A stretch of 64,000 bases of DNA from Gracilaria domingensis. Its lineage: Eukaryota > Rhodophyta > Florideophyceae > Gracilariales > Gracilariaceae. The DNA lies in NCBI GenBank assembly GCA_022539475.1, contig VCMS01000169.1, positions 306,711 through 370,710 of the forward strand, read 5' to 3'. The notes below the pieces were generated by a model, which was given only the letters and a program-made list of their open reading frames with translations, ran no database searches and was not told where the DNA came from. Of this stretch, positions 20,954 to 33,098 are shown piece after piece. Each line of letters opens with the position of its first letter. Position 1 is the first letter of the stretch. A program made the position numbers and the translations under genes.

Positions 20954-22125
20954 GTGCGTTTCACGAACACCATTTATCACGGTTCTTCTACTCCGCAGAG
21001 TGCTTCTTTGCGAGAACAATTGAAGCAGGGTTTAGGCTCAGGTCCTCTCTCTTTGTCGGGAGCGGCAGAGAGAGCACGACCTGCAATGGCGTCTGTGCCT
21101 TCTCATCGAAGCGATGATCTCGAAGTGGATGAGATCGAGCCTGTCGAGACACAGCAGACACTCGCAGACCATGCCTTGTCACCGTAACACAGCCACGCCC
21201 GACCACTTTTAACGACTGCCGGGCCCAGGTTCAGGCCGCCACTTGAACGCGTCAATCGCAATCGCTTTGACAATGGCAATGGCACAATCAGGAGTGTTCG
21301 AATGCCTCCGATTCAGCGTACGCAGAGGGAAGGCTCAGGGGGTCCCGTCGCTCGTCAGCACCGCGGGGACGGATTCTCAATGGAGGAGAACCTCAGCTTC
21401 CTCACTTTTATTGGTAACATCCAACCCTTGAGCCCTAACGAGTGGGATTTGGTGGCTGCGGAGCACAAAAAGAAGTATAGAGAGTACAAGGGAACATCGG
21501 AGTCGTTGCGCCCGACGTTTAACATCCTTCACCGTACGAAGATGCCCATGGGAGCGCCGCATTGCCTCGCAGATGTAGTTAAGGCCAAAAAGGTGTACGA
21601 GGACCTTCGAACAGTGAGCGAGACAATGGACGGAACAGAGAATGTGAATATTTCAGAGATTAGCGGCAAGAATGGTACTACTCTCAATGCAGTGCCTGAT
21701 AATCCCCCAACAGCAATGGAGGACGCACCGGAGCCAGGAACGAAAAACGCACTGAGATCACAGCCGAGCAATGATCATGCACCTTACGGAGGGCCTGGGT
21801 ATGGTAACAACATTGTGTTGAGCGCTCCTAATCGTTTTCATCCGCTCGTCGCTCTGCGAGGAAGACGAGCAGCTCAACGAAACAGCGACGAAATGTTTCA
21901 AATGTAAAATTTATCGGTAATGGAATAGAGACGTCGGCGTCAGGAAATATGGGAGGAGCAGCAAAGGCAAGACGCGGGGCGTGAAGCGCGCGAGCTAAGG
22001 AGAAAAGAGAGAGAAGACCGCCGATTTAATCGATTGATGGACATGATGGTCCTACATATGACTGGACAACGCCCTAATAGAATCAACGAGTCAACAAAAT
22101 CTTTACCTTATGCAAGTGAGATAGA
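20954..22125 (+). pseudogene. Harbinger A accessory protein, SANT/Myb-like (DUF6818-type)
   Basis: The DNA-binding-like domain lies at about 21.36-21.62 kb: FSMEENLSFLTFIGNIQPLS, then a helix with EWDLVAAEHKKKYREYKG and HRTKMPMGAPHCLADVVKAK. This matches the trihelix-like pattern of DUF6818 proteins, which often accompany transposons. A charged helical tail (REARELRRKEREDRRFNRL, about 21.99-22.04 kb) follows in another frame and suits the same family. One in-frame TAA (21185-21187) separates an N-terminal stretch of the same frame, and a frame change near 21.91 kb precedes the tail. Most likely a decayed gene; short introns are possible but not evident. Confidence 0.65.
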
Positions 22126-22140
22126 GTAAACAACCCATCT

Positions 22141-23096
22141 TCATGTTGCACTCAGTTGAGGGAACAGACTGGAAGGGTTCTCCACCAATGCCGCGAAGAA
22201 CACCGTTCTAATTTGGTTAAGACCAACACGTCTGGTACGAACGTTAAACAGCAGAATCAAGCTCTGCAGAAGTAAACCTCGCTCTCCCCTTTCTTCGAAC
22301 TTCATTCTGTCTTTCACACGAGGAAAGCCGACTGAAACGCACGCATACCCCACTCAGCGCTCTGACGCAACGATGTCGCTTGATCAGCCGCTTAAAATCC
22401 TCTGCGCGTATTATCGCACGTATGGCCACTCTTCACTAATAATTAATGCCTCGACTGTGCAAACGCAGCGTCAATAACGCACAGACCTCCGTGTGCTTGA
22501 AAAGCGCCTTGTAGCGCGTGGTAAACATCCGTTATCTCCGCAATACAAGAGTCATGCATAGATCCGGGCGCATTTAGACCGCATGAGATGATTGTTCAAA
22601 CAGGTGAAAACACAAGAACATTTCCAACGTAGTGGTCGTGTGTCCAACCGTTTTAGTACCGGTTTTGGATCGCACCGTCGCCACTTACTTGAAGCCTTAC
22701 CTTCAAGCCATCTGCAAAACAGAAAACACCACGAAGCGCCGGATAAAATGATTCTATTTGTGCTTTGTAACTCTCAATTTCTTGCATTTAGAGCATGCAA
22801 ACACCACCACGATTGTTACTTCGTAAGATTCGAATGACAATTCGTCGTGCAAAGCGAATGAACAGAGACATGACGCTCGCCGTACAGCCGAAAATTAACG
22901 AGAGGTTCGAGCTCGATCCTCTTGTTCGTGTGTGCGCCAGAAGTAAACCTAAAGCATTATGGGAGTTCAACGATCTTGGGCGGCCAATATTGGAGACTTT
23001 TTTGATCTTGATATATCCATCGTCGGTATATGGCGTTAAGCGGTCATAGTATGGTTGGAAGAGTTGAAGTAGATAGTTGAATGCTGGATGATCCAT
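22141..23096 (-). pseudogene. Harbinger A transposase (DDE_Tnp_4-like), decayed
   Basis: The N-terminal part at 22788-23096 reads MDHPAFNYLLQLFQPYYDRL, then GRPRSLNSHNALGLLLAHTR, and FGCTASVMSLFIRFARRIVI, as in algal and oomycete Harbinger-like transposases. Further on, ADGLKVRLQ (about 22.69 kb, first catalytic Asp), NGWTHDHYVGNVLVF and NAPG..MHDS (about 22.56 kb, second Asp) are visible in shifted frames. The C-terminal block LLLQSLILLFNVRTRRVGLN lies near 22.2 kb. Several frameshifts and stops between these blocks show it is inactive. Confidence 0.8.
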
Positions 23097-23549
23097 TCCT
23101 GTGAGCGTTATTAAAGATTAGTTGCATCCAGAACGGAACAAGAATTCCAAGGGAGAGGATGCTGGTTGAATTAACGCGCGACGAGAAATGCGACTTTGGC
23201 GGATTTGTCTGTCGTACGCGGAAAGGCCTCCGTAGAAGTCATCATCTTTGATGCTCATCATGAAGAGCAAAACATGTTTAGGGGAGAGCATGATTAGAAT
23301 ATTGGCCGAGAAAGTGAGAGCTTCAGATAGATTGTCTTCTCCGCGATAGGTTGGAAGAGCAATGTGATCGAGGAGATGAGGTATGTGGCAACGTCGAGAT
23401 GAATAACAGACTGAGAAAAACTCTTAAAATGACTGTTTATTTGCGTTCAAGGTTTGTGCTTTTGGTGTTTCAGGAAGGCTTATGAATCGCAAATGCACAA
23501 ACGCACACAATGCGATTTTGCGCGTTTGGTGTTTCAGGATGCTTCCAAT

Positions 23550-23810
23550 TACTTTAGAGGCCCTAAAATGTAGGTCACGACGCACCGTGTACAGCGACGA
23601 CGTGGCTATTCCTGAACACGCGGCGCGGCACAGGTGGGCAGCACAAGTGTAGCCCGCTGTAGAGCGGCGCCGAGGAGCGCGAGCGCCGGTCAAATCGCAA
23701 CCGCCGGTCAAATCGCGCCGCCGGCGATGTACCAGCATCCATGCCATCACCGATCAGATCAGAGTCCTCTGTGTCGTTCCTGGCTTGCCTCCAATTACTC
23801 CTCCGGGCAA
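23550..23810 (+). repeat. MULE left terminal inverted repeat (main part)
   Basis: tactttagaggccctaaaat onward, including gtacagcgacgacgtggcta and gcgcggcacaggtgggcagc. It pairs with the reverse complement of 33285-33392 and 29805-29933. It carries a small internal duplication of gccggtcaaatcg that the right copy lacks. Confidence 0.85.
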
Positions 23811-25250
23811 GAACCAACCTCATGATGTGCACGGCACCAAGAGCCGCAGAGCAACAAAAGAAAAATCGTTTGCCACGTGCCAACGCGCCGTAAAGACGAA
23901 CTTCATCATGTGCACGGCGCCGCCCGCCTCAGCGCGGCGAGAAAAAGCATCATCGTACGCTGCGCGCCGTTGCGCGACCAGAACTGACAGCATTACTTGT
24001 TTGACGCCACGCGCCGCGGCTTAACATAGTGCGTCAGAAAAGCACAAAGTAACCAAGCGCGTGTGCAATAAGAGACGTGTGCTATTAATGCTCAAGTGAG
24101 GTGTTGCTTCGAAGGAACTAGTTGGCGTGCTTCTTGTGGGCTCGCCTCTGAATGCGTAACCCGACACTGCTAAGAATTATGACGTTATATATGATCGAAA
24201 CACCCTTATACGCAAGGAAAAAGCGATTGTATGAAGAAAAAAAGCTGAGAAGCAAAGTAGTAGGCCCAATTCTCAGCCAAGGTAACTCCAGTTTTCAATG
24301 GTTTGGTGCCAGGCACACCCTCCGTTTCTGCTTGATAGGTCGTTACGCGTCTTCTGTTTCTTGATCGCAGGAGGGCCAGGGCTACGGACCGTGTTGCGCG
24401 CTACCACGCGCACCCTGTTCAGCATGGCAGCGTGACGCCATGAACCTCACGCTAACGCGGCGAGCATTAAACCAAAACCCAGGCTTCGCATGAACAAAGC
24501 CGGTAGAGTCTGTACACCGTCGTAAAGGTCTACGCCCTCTTTTGCCTCACCAGACAACAAGTGATACAGAACAAGCTCAAAGTCCGCGATTACCGCTTCA
24601 ACTCGTACCTCAATATCGTTAGCAAAGTCTGCTTCGGCTTCCTTATTATCTGTGGTGCAAAACGCCCTTTATGCGGATGCACCGAGGTGTTTTTCATAGC
24701 TTGTTGATCCGTTACCGGCTTCGACACCTCATGTCATGAGAGGCTACTGTAGTAGTGGCCCTATCTTGGAGTATGCCTTGGAAGGGTAGTGTTTCTGCAC
24801 AGGTGTGCTGAGTTGGCCCGATGCCCGGTGCGCCATGGCAAGCCTGCCACGGTTTCACACGTATAGGATGGTGGCCGGCAGCGCCGGATAGTTAGATATT
24901 TCTAGTGATATTTTCAAGGGCCCTATATAGGTGGCGGCACTTGCCGCCACTGTAAGGGAATTAAACGTCAAGGAGGCTTCTGGCATAGACTTTCTTGCCG
25001 CTTTTAAACGGTCTTCGTCCCTAATCGGGCAAGCCGCCACAATTCCGGGCTAGTCATCCGACCTCTACCTCTGAGAAGTTCTAGACCTTCGTCACGGCAT
25101 CTTTTCTGTTCTTTTATTGTTATTATTTCCGTCATACGGCTCCTATCGCTCTGCCCTGTTATACAGGTTTGAACCACGTTGTCCGGGAATATTTCTCGAT
25201 CTCGCGAGTCAGTGCACCGTTGCGCGGCTCGTTGGTTGCCCGTTTAGCCC
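23811..25250. other. MULE interior, no gene recognised
   Basis: Contains a repeated motif catcatgtgcacggc / catgatgtgcacggc (23821 and 23906), ~85 bases apart. No supportable reading frame. The part after about 24.4 kb has the texture of decayed retroelement sequence but no identifiable domain. Confidence 0.35.
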
Positions 25251-25254
25251 GACA

Positions 25255-25510
25255 CCGTTGGTTTGGATATCTGCACTCGCTGTGGTTCGCCGGAACTACC
25301 GGGATTCTACGCCGATTCTACCCACCCCAACCTCCGGCTGCACGCCCAGGACGGGGCTGCCGGGATTTACACCCGGCCTGTGTCAGCCCTACCGGAGGGT
25401 TCTACCACCGATCCTACCCCTATAGAGAGCGGGGCTTGAACACCCTGTAGGTGCGCTTTCCGCGACGCGGCTCTTGTTTGCCCACTCGTGGGATTGCACC
25501 ACATTAGCAA
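25255..25510 (+). repeat. Dispersed repeat R3, copy 1
   Basis: ctgcactcgctgtggttcgc, ggatttacacccggcctgtg and gcggctcttgtttgcccact recur in the same order at 47575-47845. On the minus strand both copies keep the peptide QSHEWANKSR.AE. It is probably part of a retroelement whose class is not determined. Confidence 0.65.
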
Positions 25511-25969
25511 TGGCATCACTATGGACCTCTTTCGCTTCATGCTCTATCAATGTGGTCCGTGCACGCTGAACGGTAGGATTGTCCGTATCGCCATCGGTGA
25601 CCGTATCTAGATCCTGCTTAGCAGACATTATTCAATGACCCAGGGGGGGCTGAACTTTAGATCAAGAAAGAAACAACATGACTCGCGGCGAAAAACGGGA
25701 TCATGAGATAGTTATACCATGAAACAACGGGGTATCAGACGATTTTGACGCCAAGCAGCTAAAACTGACGTTATGGTGTGTCATGGAATTGAGAAGTACC
25801 TAAACAAGACAACATGTTTTATGCCCAATTAGGGAAACGTCAGGGAAATTCGTCCTGCGCCTTCAGGGCTTGGAATATAGAAAACAAGCAACATCAGAAG
25901 ACATGATAAAATCTTATGTTCTACATAAACCCCCAAGTTGTAGCGCCAGTCAATATGTCGACTTAGGTA

Positions 25970-26490
25970 GACCACTTCTCCCCTCACGACGACCCCGCAA
26001 CCTTCTCTCATCTTTTTCCCACTCTGTCGTCGACCCTCTCCTTTGGAATCCACACTTCTCTTTAGCACGATCTGTGCTTCCCTGCCATCAACCTACTCTC
26101 CATCTCCCTTTCTTTCTCTTTACGGGTGTCCCGGTCTCCCGCCCTTCTCCTTGGAGTCGTAGTGTGTGGCCCCTCGTTGCGCTCCTGTGCACACTGCGAC
26201 GATTTTCATTGTACCGTTGTCCTTGTTCCCCGTAGGAACGTGGGACATGCGGTGCATCTACTAGCTGCTTGGCTTGCGTCTCTGTCGTCGGTTGTTGGTT
26301 CCGACGTGGACATTAACGCGAGCCTTTTAGCTCCAGTTCTGTTGGCAAGCTGTTGCGTTTAAAGCTGAGCTACCGCATTATCTTTTGCGTTTTAGGCTGG
26401 TACTAACGGGCATTTGTTGTGTTGCTGTCCTTGGGTTTGTCACCACCGACGCCGTTCGGTTTGATTACGAAAAATGGCGTCCACACTACT
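25970..26490 (+). repeat. LTR-like fragment inside the MULE
   Basis: Matches 35880-36430 at many blocks: gtgcacactgcgacg, cggttgttggtt, gagctaccgcattatctttt, cttgggtttgtcacca. Both end with an A-rich leader and an ATG (aaaatggcgtccac here). Interpreted as a diverged LTR plus the first bases of the internal region, an old fossil piece inserted between the left MULE repeat and the transposase gene. Confidence 0.65.
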
Positions 26491-26640
26491 CATCATGAAA
26501 GAAATGCAGTAACAGTGCCAGAGTTCCTTACTTGTGATATATATACGTTATTGTGTGGGGCAACTGCACATCTTCGCCATTCCTTAACAAATTCTTTCCA
26601 CCATGAGGGCTTTCGTCTCCCTGCAAGGATAGCTTCAAAG

Positions 26641-28488
26641 TTAAGTTTGAACTTTGAAATAAAAGCTCTTGTCAATGATATAAACCAGAAAGTCTACTCT
26701 TGGCCTGTTGTAGTTTCTAAGATATAATCTTTTTAAAACCCTCCAATGCCTTTCCACCTGCATTGTCGTTTGAGCAATGGAAATGAAGTCGGATCTCGGG
26801 CGTCCCATCTTGAGAACCATTCCACAGTATACCAATTGTCAAAGAGATATTTCTGTAAAATCGGAACGTGCTCAGATGCCAATTGCATTTCAGGGGTACA
26901 TGTTTCGCGAACATTGTTCAAAGTCTGCCCCAGGAAAAGAGGTGCATGTGATAATGTTCGCTTATCATCTTCATCAGAGAGTGCTGAAACTTCTCATCAT
27001 AGACAGTTCCTTTAGCTTTTCGTAACTCAGATATCTTCTTCTTAACGGCTCTTTTCATATGCCATAGGCACACAGAAGCCTCTATTTGGTACACATTTCT
27101 AATTGAAACCAACTGAGCCTTTTCCTTGTCCGAAAAAAAGAAAAGTGGACGCACGGACAGGACAGCTTCTCTAAGAGCACTCAAAAACCCTGTAATAGTT
27201 CTGATTCTGTAGCTATCTTCGTTTTGTCCAGGTCTAGAGTCCTCCAGAAGCAAATATGCCAAAGGAAAGCCAGCTCCTAAAACGGATCCAATCACAGCAA
27301 ACAGTTCCATTTTTCCATGATTTGCCTTGTACGTAGAGTCAATAAGCACCTCCACAATATTTCGCTTCTTTGACATTTCTATTCCGCTTTTGACAGTAAA
27401 GGCAATGCAGACTGGTTTCTCCTGTTTGTAAAGGAGATTGATGTTATCGGACTGTGCTTCATTTCCAAAGCAGACGTAATCGGATTCAATGATTTTCTGA
27501 TAATGGTTTCCATTTTCTTATTCCAGTAGTAGTAGGCCTCACTATACTGAACTTCAATGTGAAACCTACGACGAATATGCTCCGAAATCTGAAAAGGGGA
27601 CATGTCACTACCCACGCAGGAATTGATTTCTTCGATTGCCTCTGGTGCACGTTCCAAGAGAGGGGGTAACTTGTGGGCATGTTCGTGATGAATCTCATGT
27701 TTGATTCTCGCTATCGGAAAGCAGTTGTTGTCATAACAAAATGATAGCATTCCACCACAATCTATCTGCTTCTTCGATACCCTTCTTCGTTTCAGAAGTC
27801 GGTCAGCTTCTGTATTTTTCGTTTTCCGTTGACTGCAGATGTAGGAACTCGAGCTACGGGAGGAAGAAGGTCTCTGATGAACAATGTACATGTACTTTTC
27901 AGTCTTCTGTACGATGGCCCGAAATTCTTGTTCAGGAGTTTCCGTAGATTCCAGCGTTGTACTGTTGCTTTGAACAATAGTTATATCAAAAACAGCTTCT
28001 AAGTTTATGCAAAGAACTACAATAGGGTACATCAGATGCCTCGAGGCATCTACATTTCCTTTGTAGAGAGCCTCAAATACGTCCGCAGTACTTCCACGAC
28101 CTGAATGCTTCATGTAAATTATTGTAGGCACCTCCCGCAGTTTTGTCTACTTGCGGCATCTGTAACATCGTTGGGTAAGAGAAAATGTTTCGCTAGAAAT
28201 GAAACAATCCATTGAGAACCACTTTGAACATGCGCTACAGTTGGAAATGGCTACAGTTCGAAGCATTCCTGACGACCAGTGTCCTCGATAGTCGACAAGG
28301 CCCATATACAAGGCATAGAAAACGTTCTCGTCGAAATAGTACTCATCGCTTTCTTGTACTATTTGCGAAAGGATCTCATCAATCTTCTCAGTCGATACCT
28401 GCAGAACGCACACTAGAGACTCTACCACTTCGTTATATGGTGGAATTGTCTGGAACAAATCATGATAGAGTACTTTTGGGTTACTCAT
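26641..28488 (-). pseudogene. MULE transposase
   Basis: N-terminal part (from 28488) has a Cys cluster NCSACSKWFSMDCF..CYRC like a zinc-binding module. The middle (28131-27379) has an Arg/Lys-rich stretch and ISEHIRRRFHIEVQYSEAYY. The MULE core at 27376-26918 shows VLIDSTYKANHGKMELFAVI (first Asp), FFFSDKEKAQLV (second Asp) and CLWHMKRAVKKK (the C..H motif). The Glu region TTMQVERHWRVLKRLYLRNY and NRPRVDFLVYII lies at about 26.66-26.78 kb in another frame. Frame changes near 28.14, 27.38 and 26.92 kb indicate decay or unrecognised introns; all three catalytic positions remain visible. Confidence 0.85.
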
Positions 28489-28489
28489 A

Positions 28490-29804
28490 GTTTCCTCTCG
28501 CTTGACGGCGAACAGATAGATAGAACGCGAAAAGCAGAGACGTCAAGAACGGAACGATTCGATTACAAACGTACGCCTTTACTTTTGTAGACACGAGCTA
28601 TGTTGTTCTTTCAAGGTAAACAAATTTTGCCCGTTTCTATTCACACTTGTGAGCACCAAACTCTCGTCCCAAAAGTTTGAGACCATTCCAGATCCAGCGT
28701 AGCAATTAGTACTCACATACTTCATTACTGATAACATACGAAAAATCTCTGCTTTGTTCAGTAACCCTCATCTCCCAAAGATGCGACCAAGACCCATTTC
28801 ATATGACTCAAAAACGACAACCAAACACAGGATTGCGATGAAGCGCGCTGCAATGTGTGGATCGAATCAGTACCCGATACATCACAGCAACATGCCTGGA
28901 GGTGCTTTGTTGCAAATCATTGAAAGTAATCGGCGGAAAAATCGTTGGAGAAGTATGCAGAGAGGTAATGCAAAACCAAGTTTGTCAAACAACATGCTAG
29001 AATATATTCCTCTAATCAGTTGTATGTTCGCAGATTGACGAAAGTGGTACGGAGCTTTGATGTTAACGGTCAAGCGTGGAGCCTTTTGGAGAAGCACAAT
29101 CACTGCTGCTTAAAGGAAAAAAAAAATTGGTGAGCACGGCAGGTGGTGGGTAGCGCAATTGAATGGAGGCGGAATCAAACGCCCCGCAATGAGAGGAAGA
29201 TTAGCAAGCAGAGTGATTGGTGGATGGCTCAATTCGTGATAGGGAATTACGCGCCACGCGATGATTTGTAGGTAATCTGACAATCGGGAACCTGGTGATT
29301 GTTTAGTATGCCATCGGGTGATTGATTCGCACGCAAGCTTTGGAGAATGCGCGCTTTCTGTGGCGCAGATCTAGCTCCTAAACGACGTCGAAAGCTGCCA
29401 TGGTGATTTTGTTCTTGGCGCCGTGGCACGGATGTTGGGAACGCCAGGATGCTCATAAAAGCCAAGAACAAATTGCGCGCTGACGCGACCACGCAGTAGT
29501 TGAGAAAGCTAGGCGGAATGATCCCAAGGGTTCTGATCGCTTTCGGCGTAAGTACAGCCGCGAGTCAAAAACGATAGCGGCGTGAATGCTATAGGGCAAA
29601 CAAGCCAAGCAAGGTAACAACGATTTTGCCGGCTTTGATGGCCAGTAGTTTTGGGTGCTAGCTGCAAGTCAAGGACGAAACCGATCGCAATCGTGAGCGT
29701 CGCTGACGGTGCAATTTGTTGGGCCCTAGTGGGCAGCGCAATGCGCAGTGCGATCGAGAACGGTGCAACCCATGAACGACGGCGGCTTGGATGCCAAAGG
29801 GCAA
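28490..29804. other. MULE interior right of the transposase
   Basis: Presumed transposase promoter side. No other gene supported. From about 29.1 kb there is a diffuse family of short GC-rich near-repeats (aagccaagcaagg, gcaagcgaggaa, gcaagccaggaac), which may be sub-terminal repeats of the element. Confidence 0.4.
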
Positions 29805-29933
29805 GCGAGGAATAATAGGAGGCAAGCCAGGAACGACGCCGAGGGCTCTGGTCGGTGACGGCGTCGGTGCTGGTACATCGCCGGCGGCGCGATTTGACCG
29901 GCGCTCGCGCCCCCCGGCGGCGCGATACAGCGG
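29805..29933 (-). repeat. MULE right terminal inverted repeat, inner part
   Basis: Reverse complement of the 23665-23810 part of the left repeat (tggtacatcgccggcggcgc, gatttgaccggcgctcgcg). It is interrupted at 29933 by Harbinger B and resumes at 33285. Confidence 0.85.
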
Positions 29934-30143
29934 GGAACAGCGGTAAATTCGCCCTATTTGCAAATTGCGCATTTGTGTAATAAAACTTGAATCTTCTTTC
30001 AAACTATGTTAACAAAAAGGTTTCAAAACCATTGTGTATATCAGAAATAATATGTGAAGGACATATGCTCATTGCAAAAGTCTTCTACATTCAAGTTGCA
30101 TATGTCGAATGGACCACGCTTTAGAGCTTTACGAAGTTTGTAT

Positions 30144-31029
30144 CTAAACCCCATTTTCTATAGATATTTGTGTAATATTTGCCACGGCATGAAAACAAAC
30201 AGAATGAAATGAAAGATCATGTCGAAATTTCATATCAAGCACCAAAAACCGCTTCAATCGTCGGTTGACATTTTCATGTCTAGCCCTAATAAAAGAGTGA
30301 TGCTTGTATTCACCATATCCAATAGATTGCTTACGAATACATTTAGAGTCACTGTAACCATCATCTGTGATAACTTTTTCGTTTTCCAGCAATTTCGTTT
30401 TCATTGATTCACGAAAAATCTTTAAGTCTGAGTGTGAGCCGCAAGGATACCCACCATTAACCCACACTATAAAACCATTCTGAACTGAAACCCCAACTTC
30501 AAACCTCACACCAGCAGCCTTAAACTTGTGAGAGAACCATTTCGATGAAAATGGAAATGGTTCATTGATGGGACAATCTGTGCCATCGACGCTGACAAAA
30601 CTGTTACAAAATGGTTCTTCAGACACTCGACTCTCCCAACGTATTTTGAGATTTGTTAGCGTACAAAAGTATATAAAAATGTAAAGAACATAAACTTACA
30701 ACAGGTAGTTCCGATATTAAATTCACCAAGACCTTAGACCACTTACGAAACGTTTTCTCGTCCGTATTGGCAATTGTGCAATTATAGTGCTCAGATTCAT
30801 AGCGTCGAAGAAAGAGCAAAGTCCAAAGCAAGCGCTGATGCTTAGCACCGCTTGGAAGGCGACGGTAGGGCAAATTCCATAGAGTTGCAGCGGTTCGAGA
30901 GGTCACACCAAACAGTGCTTGAAATCTTCGGTGCTGAAATTGGTTCGAGTTATTACGCATTCGGCAAAATATATGTATACTACAACCACTAAAGGTTGAC
31001 GCAGTTGCTCGACGATGAAAGCGAGGCAT
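30144..31029 (-). CDS. Harbinger B transposase (DDE_Tnp_4-like)
   Basis: First block 31029-30700: MPRFHRRATASTFSG, then RFQALFGVTSRTAATLWNL and the helical AKHQRLLWTLLFLRRYESEH typical of the N-terminal region. Main block 30632-30144: FVSVDGTDCPINEP (first Asp), GVSVQNGFIVWVNGGYPCG and SDLKIFRES (second Asp), ITDDGYSDSK, then ARHENVNRRLKRF (Glu) and FHAVANITQI. A GT..AG intron at 30699-30633 (67 bp) would join the blocks in frame to 272 residues. However, the upstream extension of the second block (KIRWESRV) also looks coding, so a frameshift is the alternative. All three catalytic residues are intact. Confidence 0.82.
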
Positions 31030-32158
31030 AATGCGACTTCCTGGTTGCTCTAGTGGCTAGAAAAAAACGGGAGAGGTTGATCGGCTTTTATCTTCAGATG
31101 GGAACTAAGATTCATTTCTTGTAAGCACTACCGAGTAGAAATGCAGTTGTTCTTGCGAACGTATACATTATAATTCAATGGACATGAGCGCATATGAAAG
31201 ATATTTTTCTTCAATATGAGCCCCTAGAAAAGTTGGCAATGCCTTGATATATATATCTTGTTTTATCATATCTGGATTATCGATCCGAGCGTTTACAATA
31301 CACACCATATGTACCCGTACTAGATTTCTTTGTGAAAAATATCAGCATCGATAAAAAGCACATTCTCTTTCTAAGAACATACCGTCTGTGTTTGAATTTT
31401 CAAACCAATCTCTTCATCTTCTATGAACCATTTCATTTATTGTTGAGGATGATACTAGTTGCTTCTTTGAATTCTAATCTATGCCGTTGGTATTAAACAA
31501 AAAGAAACATTGTCTTGCTTGACAGTAGCTCTTGGTACTGTCAAAAATTTCTAGCTATGCTATAACAGTTTTCGTGATACAAGTGCTTCAAAATTGCACT
31601 TTAAGCTCAATCTAAAGGAAAGTCCGAATAATTAATGTACTGTATTTACTGTGACGAGTCGAGTTACACTATGAAACTTTTTGGATGTATTGTATTGCTC
31701 TAGAAGAGTTCATTCATTCATTTCTTAGTTTTCTGTGATGTACAGGATACAAGTTATCGTCGTCATGGGTATCGACGGAACCCTCTATACATCTATGTCG
31801 CCCTTGAAAACTACAGAACAAAAGCAATCTAATATATTCTCTAAATGCATTCGACGGACTCCAGATAAGTAAACAGACTCAGATTTAAAGAGAGGTTTCT
31901 ACTTTCCCGCGCTGTACAGAAAGCCATATGCATCCAGGCACCAAAATGGTCAGCCACCAAAACGGTTTACGTCCAGACAAAACAAAAGTAGTTCTTTGTA
32001 GGGCCGTGGTTCTCTAGCACTCCAAAAAATAATACAATTATTCACAACAACACTATGTCGATCATAATATCGATACATGTTGATACAATGATGGTACTGG
32101 CAGTTATGATCCACATAAAATCATAAGGTACATAAACCGCTGCCTCTGTTCTTCCTCA
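31030..32158. other. Harbinger B central intergenic region
   Basis: AT-rich space between the two divergent genes. It probably holds both promoters; a TATA-like tgatatatatatc lies near 31243. No reading frame of note. Confidence 0.5.
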
Positions 32159-32209
32159 ATGTGCTCAATCCCGTCCAGCACATCCTTCCTTTTCCGCTTC
32201 CCAGTTAGT

Positions 32210-33098
32210 ATGGCACCATCAAAAAGACCAAAACTAACAAATGACTCCGCAGCAGTACGTTGTTTGCATCAAATGTTTGACTCAGGTGATCTCACTGGTG
32301 ACGAAAATGCTTCTGATGTGAAGAAAATGGACAGTCTCTTTGAGCCATTTTTACTTCCAACCTTCCGCAACAGATTCAACAAGATCCGGGACGAAAAGAA
32401 AAATGAGTTAAGTAAGTACGAATTTATTTCTGCATATATTATGGTACAAAACGTATTTCGAAGTAGTGGTTTTGAAGACCGTCATACCAGCACAATGAGT
32501 CCAAGATGTTCTGGTGTTCTGTCTAATGCGAATAATTCCAAAACTGTGGCAGATGACAATGAAGTAGAACAGGTTGACAATGTAGGGCAACTTGAGTCTG
32601 AAGGAAATATTGCACGGTCCCGACGTCAGTTATCGGAATTTTATCCTTTAGTTTTGCAATTTGTTTGGGAAGATGAAAAAACAATGATCAGGAACATTAC
32701 ATTAGCTGTTTTGTTACGTTTGTGTGACAAAATCAGATTTGTGTAGTCAAGTTGTGAACCCTGGGATGATTTTTGAACTTGTCATTGACTGGCCTGAAGT
32801 AATGACAAATCCAAAGGCTTTGTTCAAAGGTGATCTGGAGAAGCAGTTCCACGCTCTAATGTCCTACCACCCTAAAATGGGAGGGTTTCACAGGGCAATG
32901 CGAGAATTGCGAGAAAAGGAATCGGACAAAGTGAAATCGTTTTGTCATATTGACCTCCCTTTCGCAGTTGAGACCGACGTCCGTCAGAAGAAGGTTCTAA
33001 ACTTTGGCGAAGGGCTACGAGTGTTATATGTTGAGTTGAGAGCTCCTGACAACAAATATGTTGACACCGATGACATTGAAGAGGTGATTGTAATGTAG
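32210..33098 (+). CDS. Harbinger B accessory protein, unknown function
   Basis: Begins MAPSKRPKLTNDSAAV (basic, nuclear-signal-like) with a helical, charged part (FNKIRDEKKNELSKYEF) open to 32746. A second frame, 32724-33098, carries PGMIFELVIDWPEVMTNPKA, then GDLEKQFHALMSYHPKMGGF and a compact end with LRVLYVELRAPDN. The order and shared strand suggest one spliced or once-shifted gene; a gtaagt lies at 32412, but no splice pair that restores the frame was found. Position fits the second Harbinger protein, which helps the transposase reach DNA, but no SANT/Myb signature is seen and I do not recognise the family. Confidence 0.5.

Larger units (their letters stand above)
20507..23546. mobile_element. 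PIF/Harbinger transposon A, inserted in the left MULE terminal repeat
   Basis: 3040 bp. Ends gggagcatcctgaaac and gtttcaggatgcttcc are inverted repeats (15 of 16), flanked by a 3-bp duplication AAT (20504-20506 and 23547-23549). A second copy of the terminal motif (ggtgtttcaggaaggc) lies about 80 bases inside the right end. Two convergent decayed genes: a SANT/Myb-like DUF6818-type protein on plus and a DDE transposase on minus. This is the two-gene layout typical of Harbinger elements. Confidence 0.88.

Noticed and set aside
29658-30002. 114-codon minus-strand ORF
   Set aside because: It spans the border between the MULE right repeat and Harbinger B.
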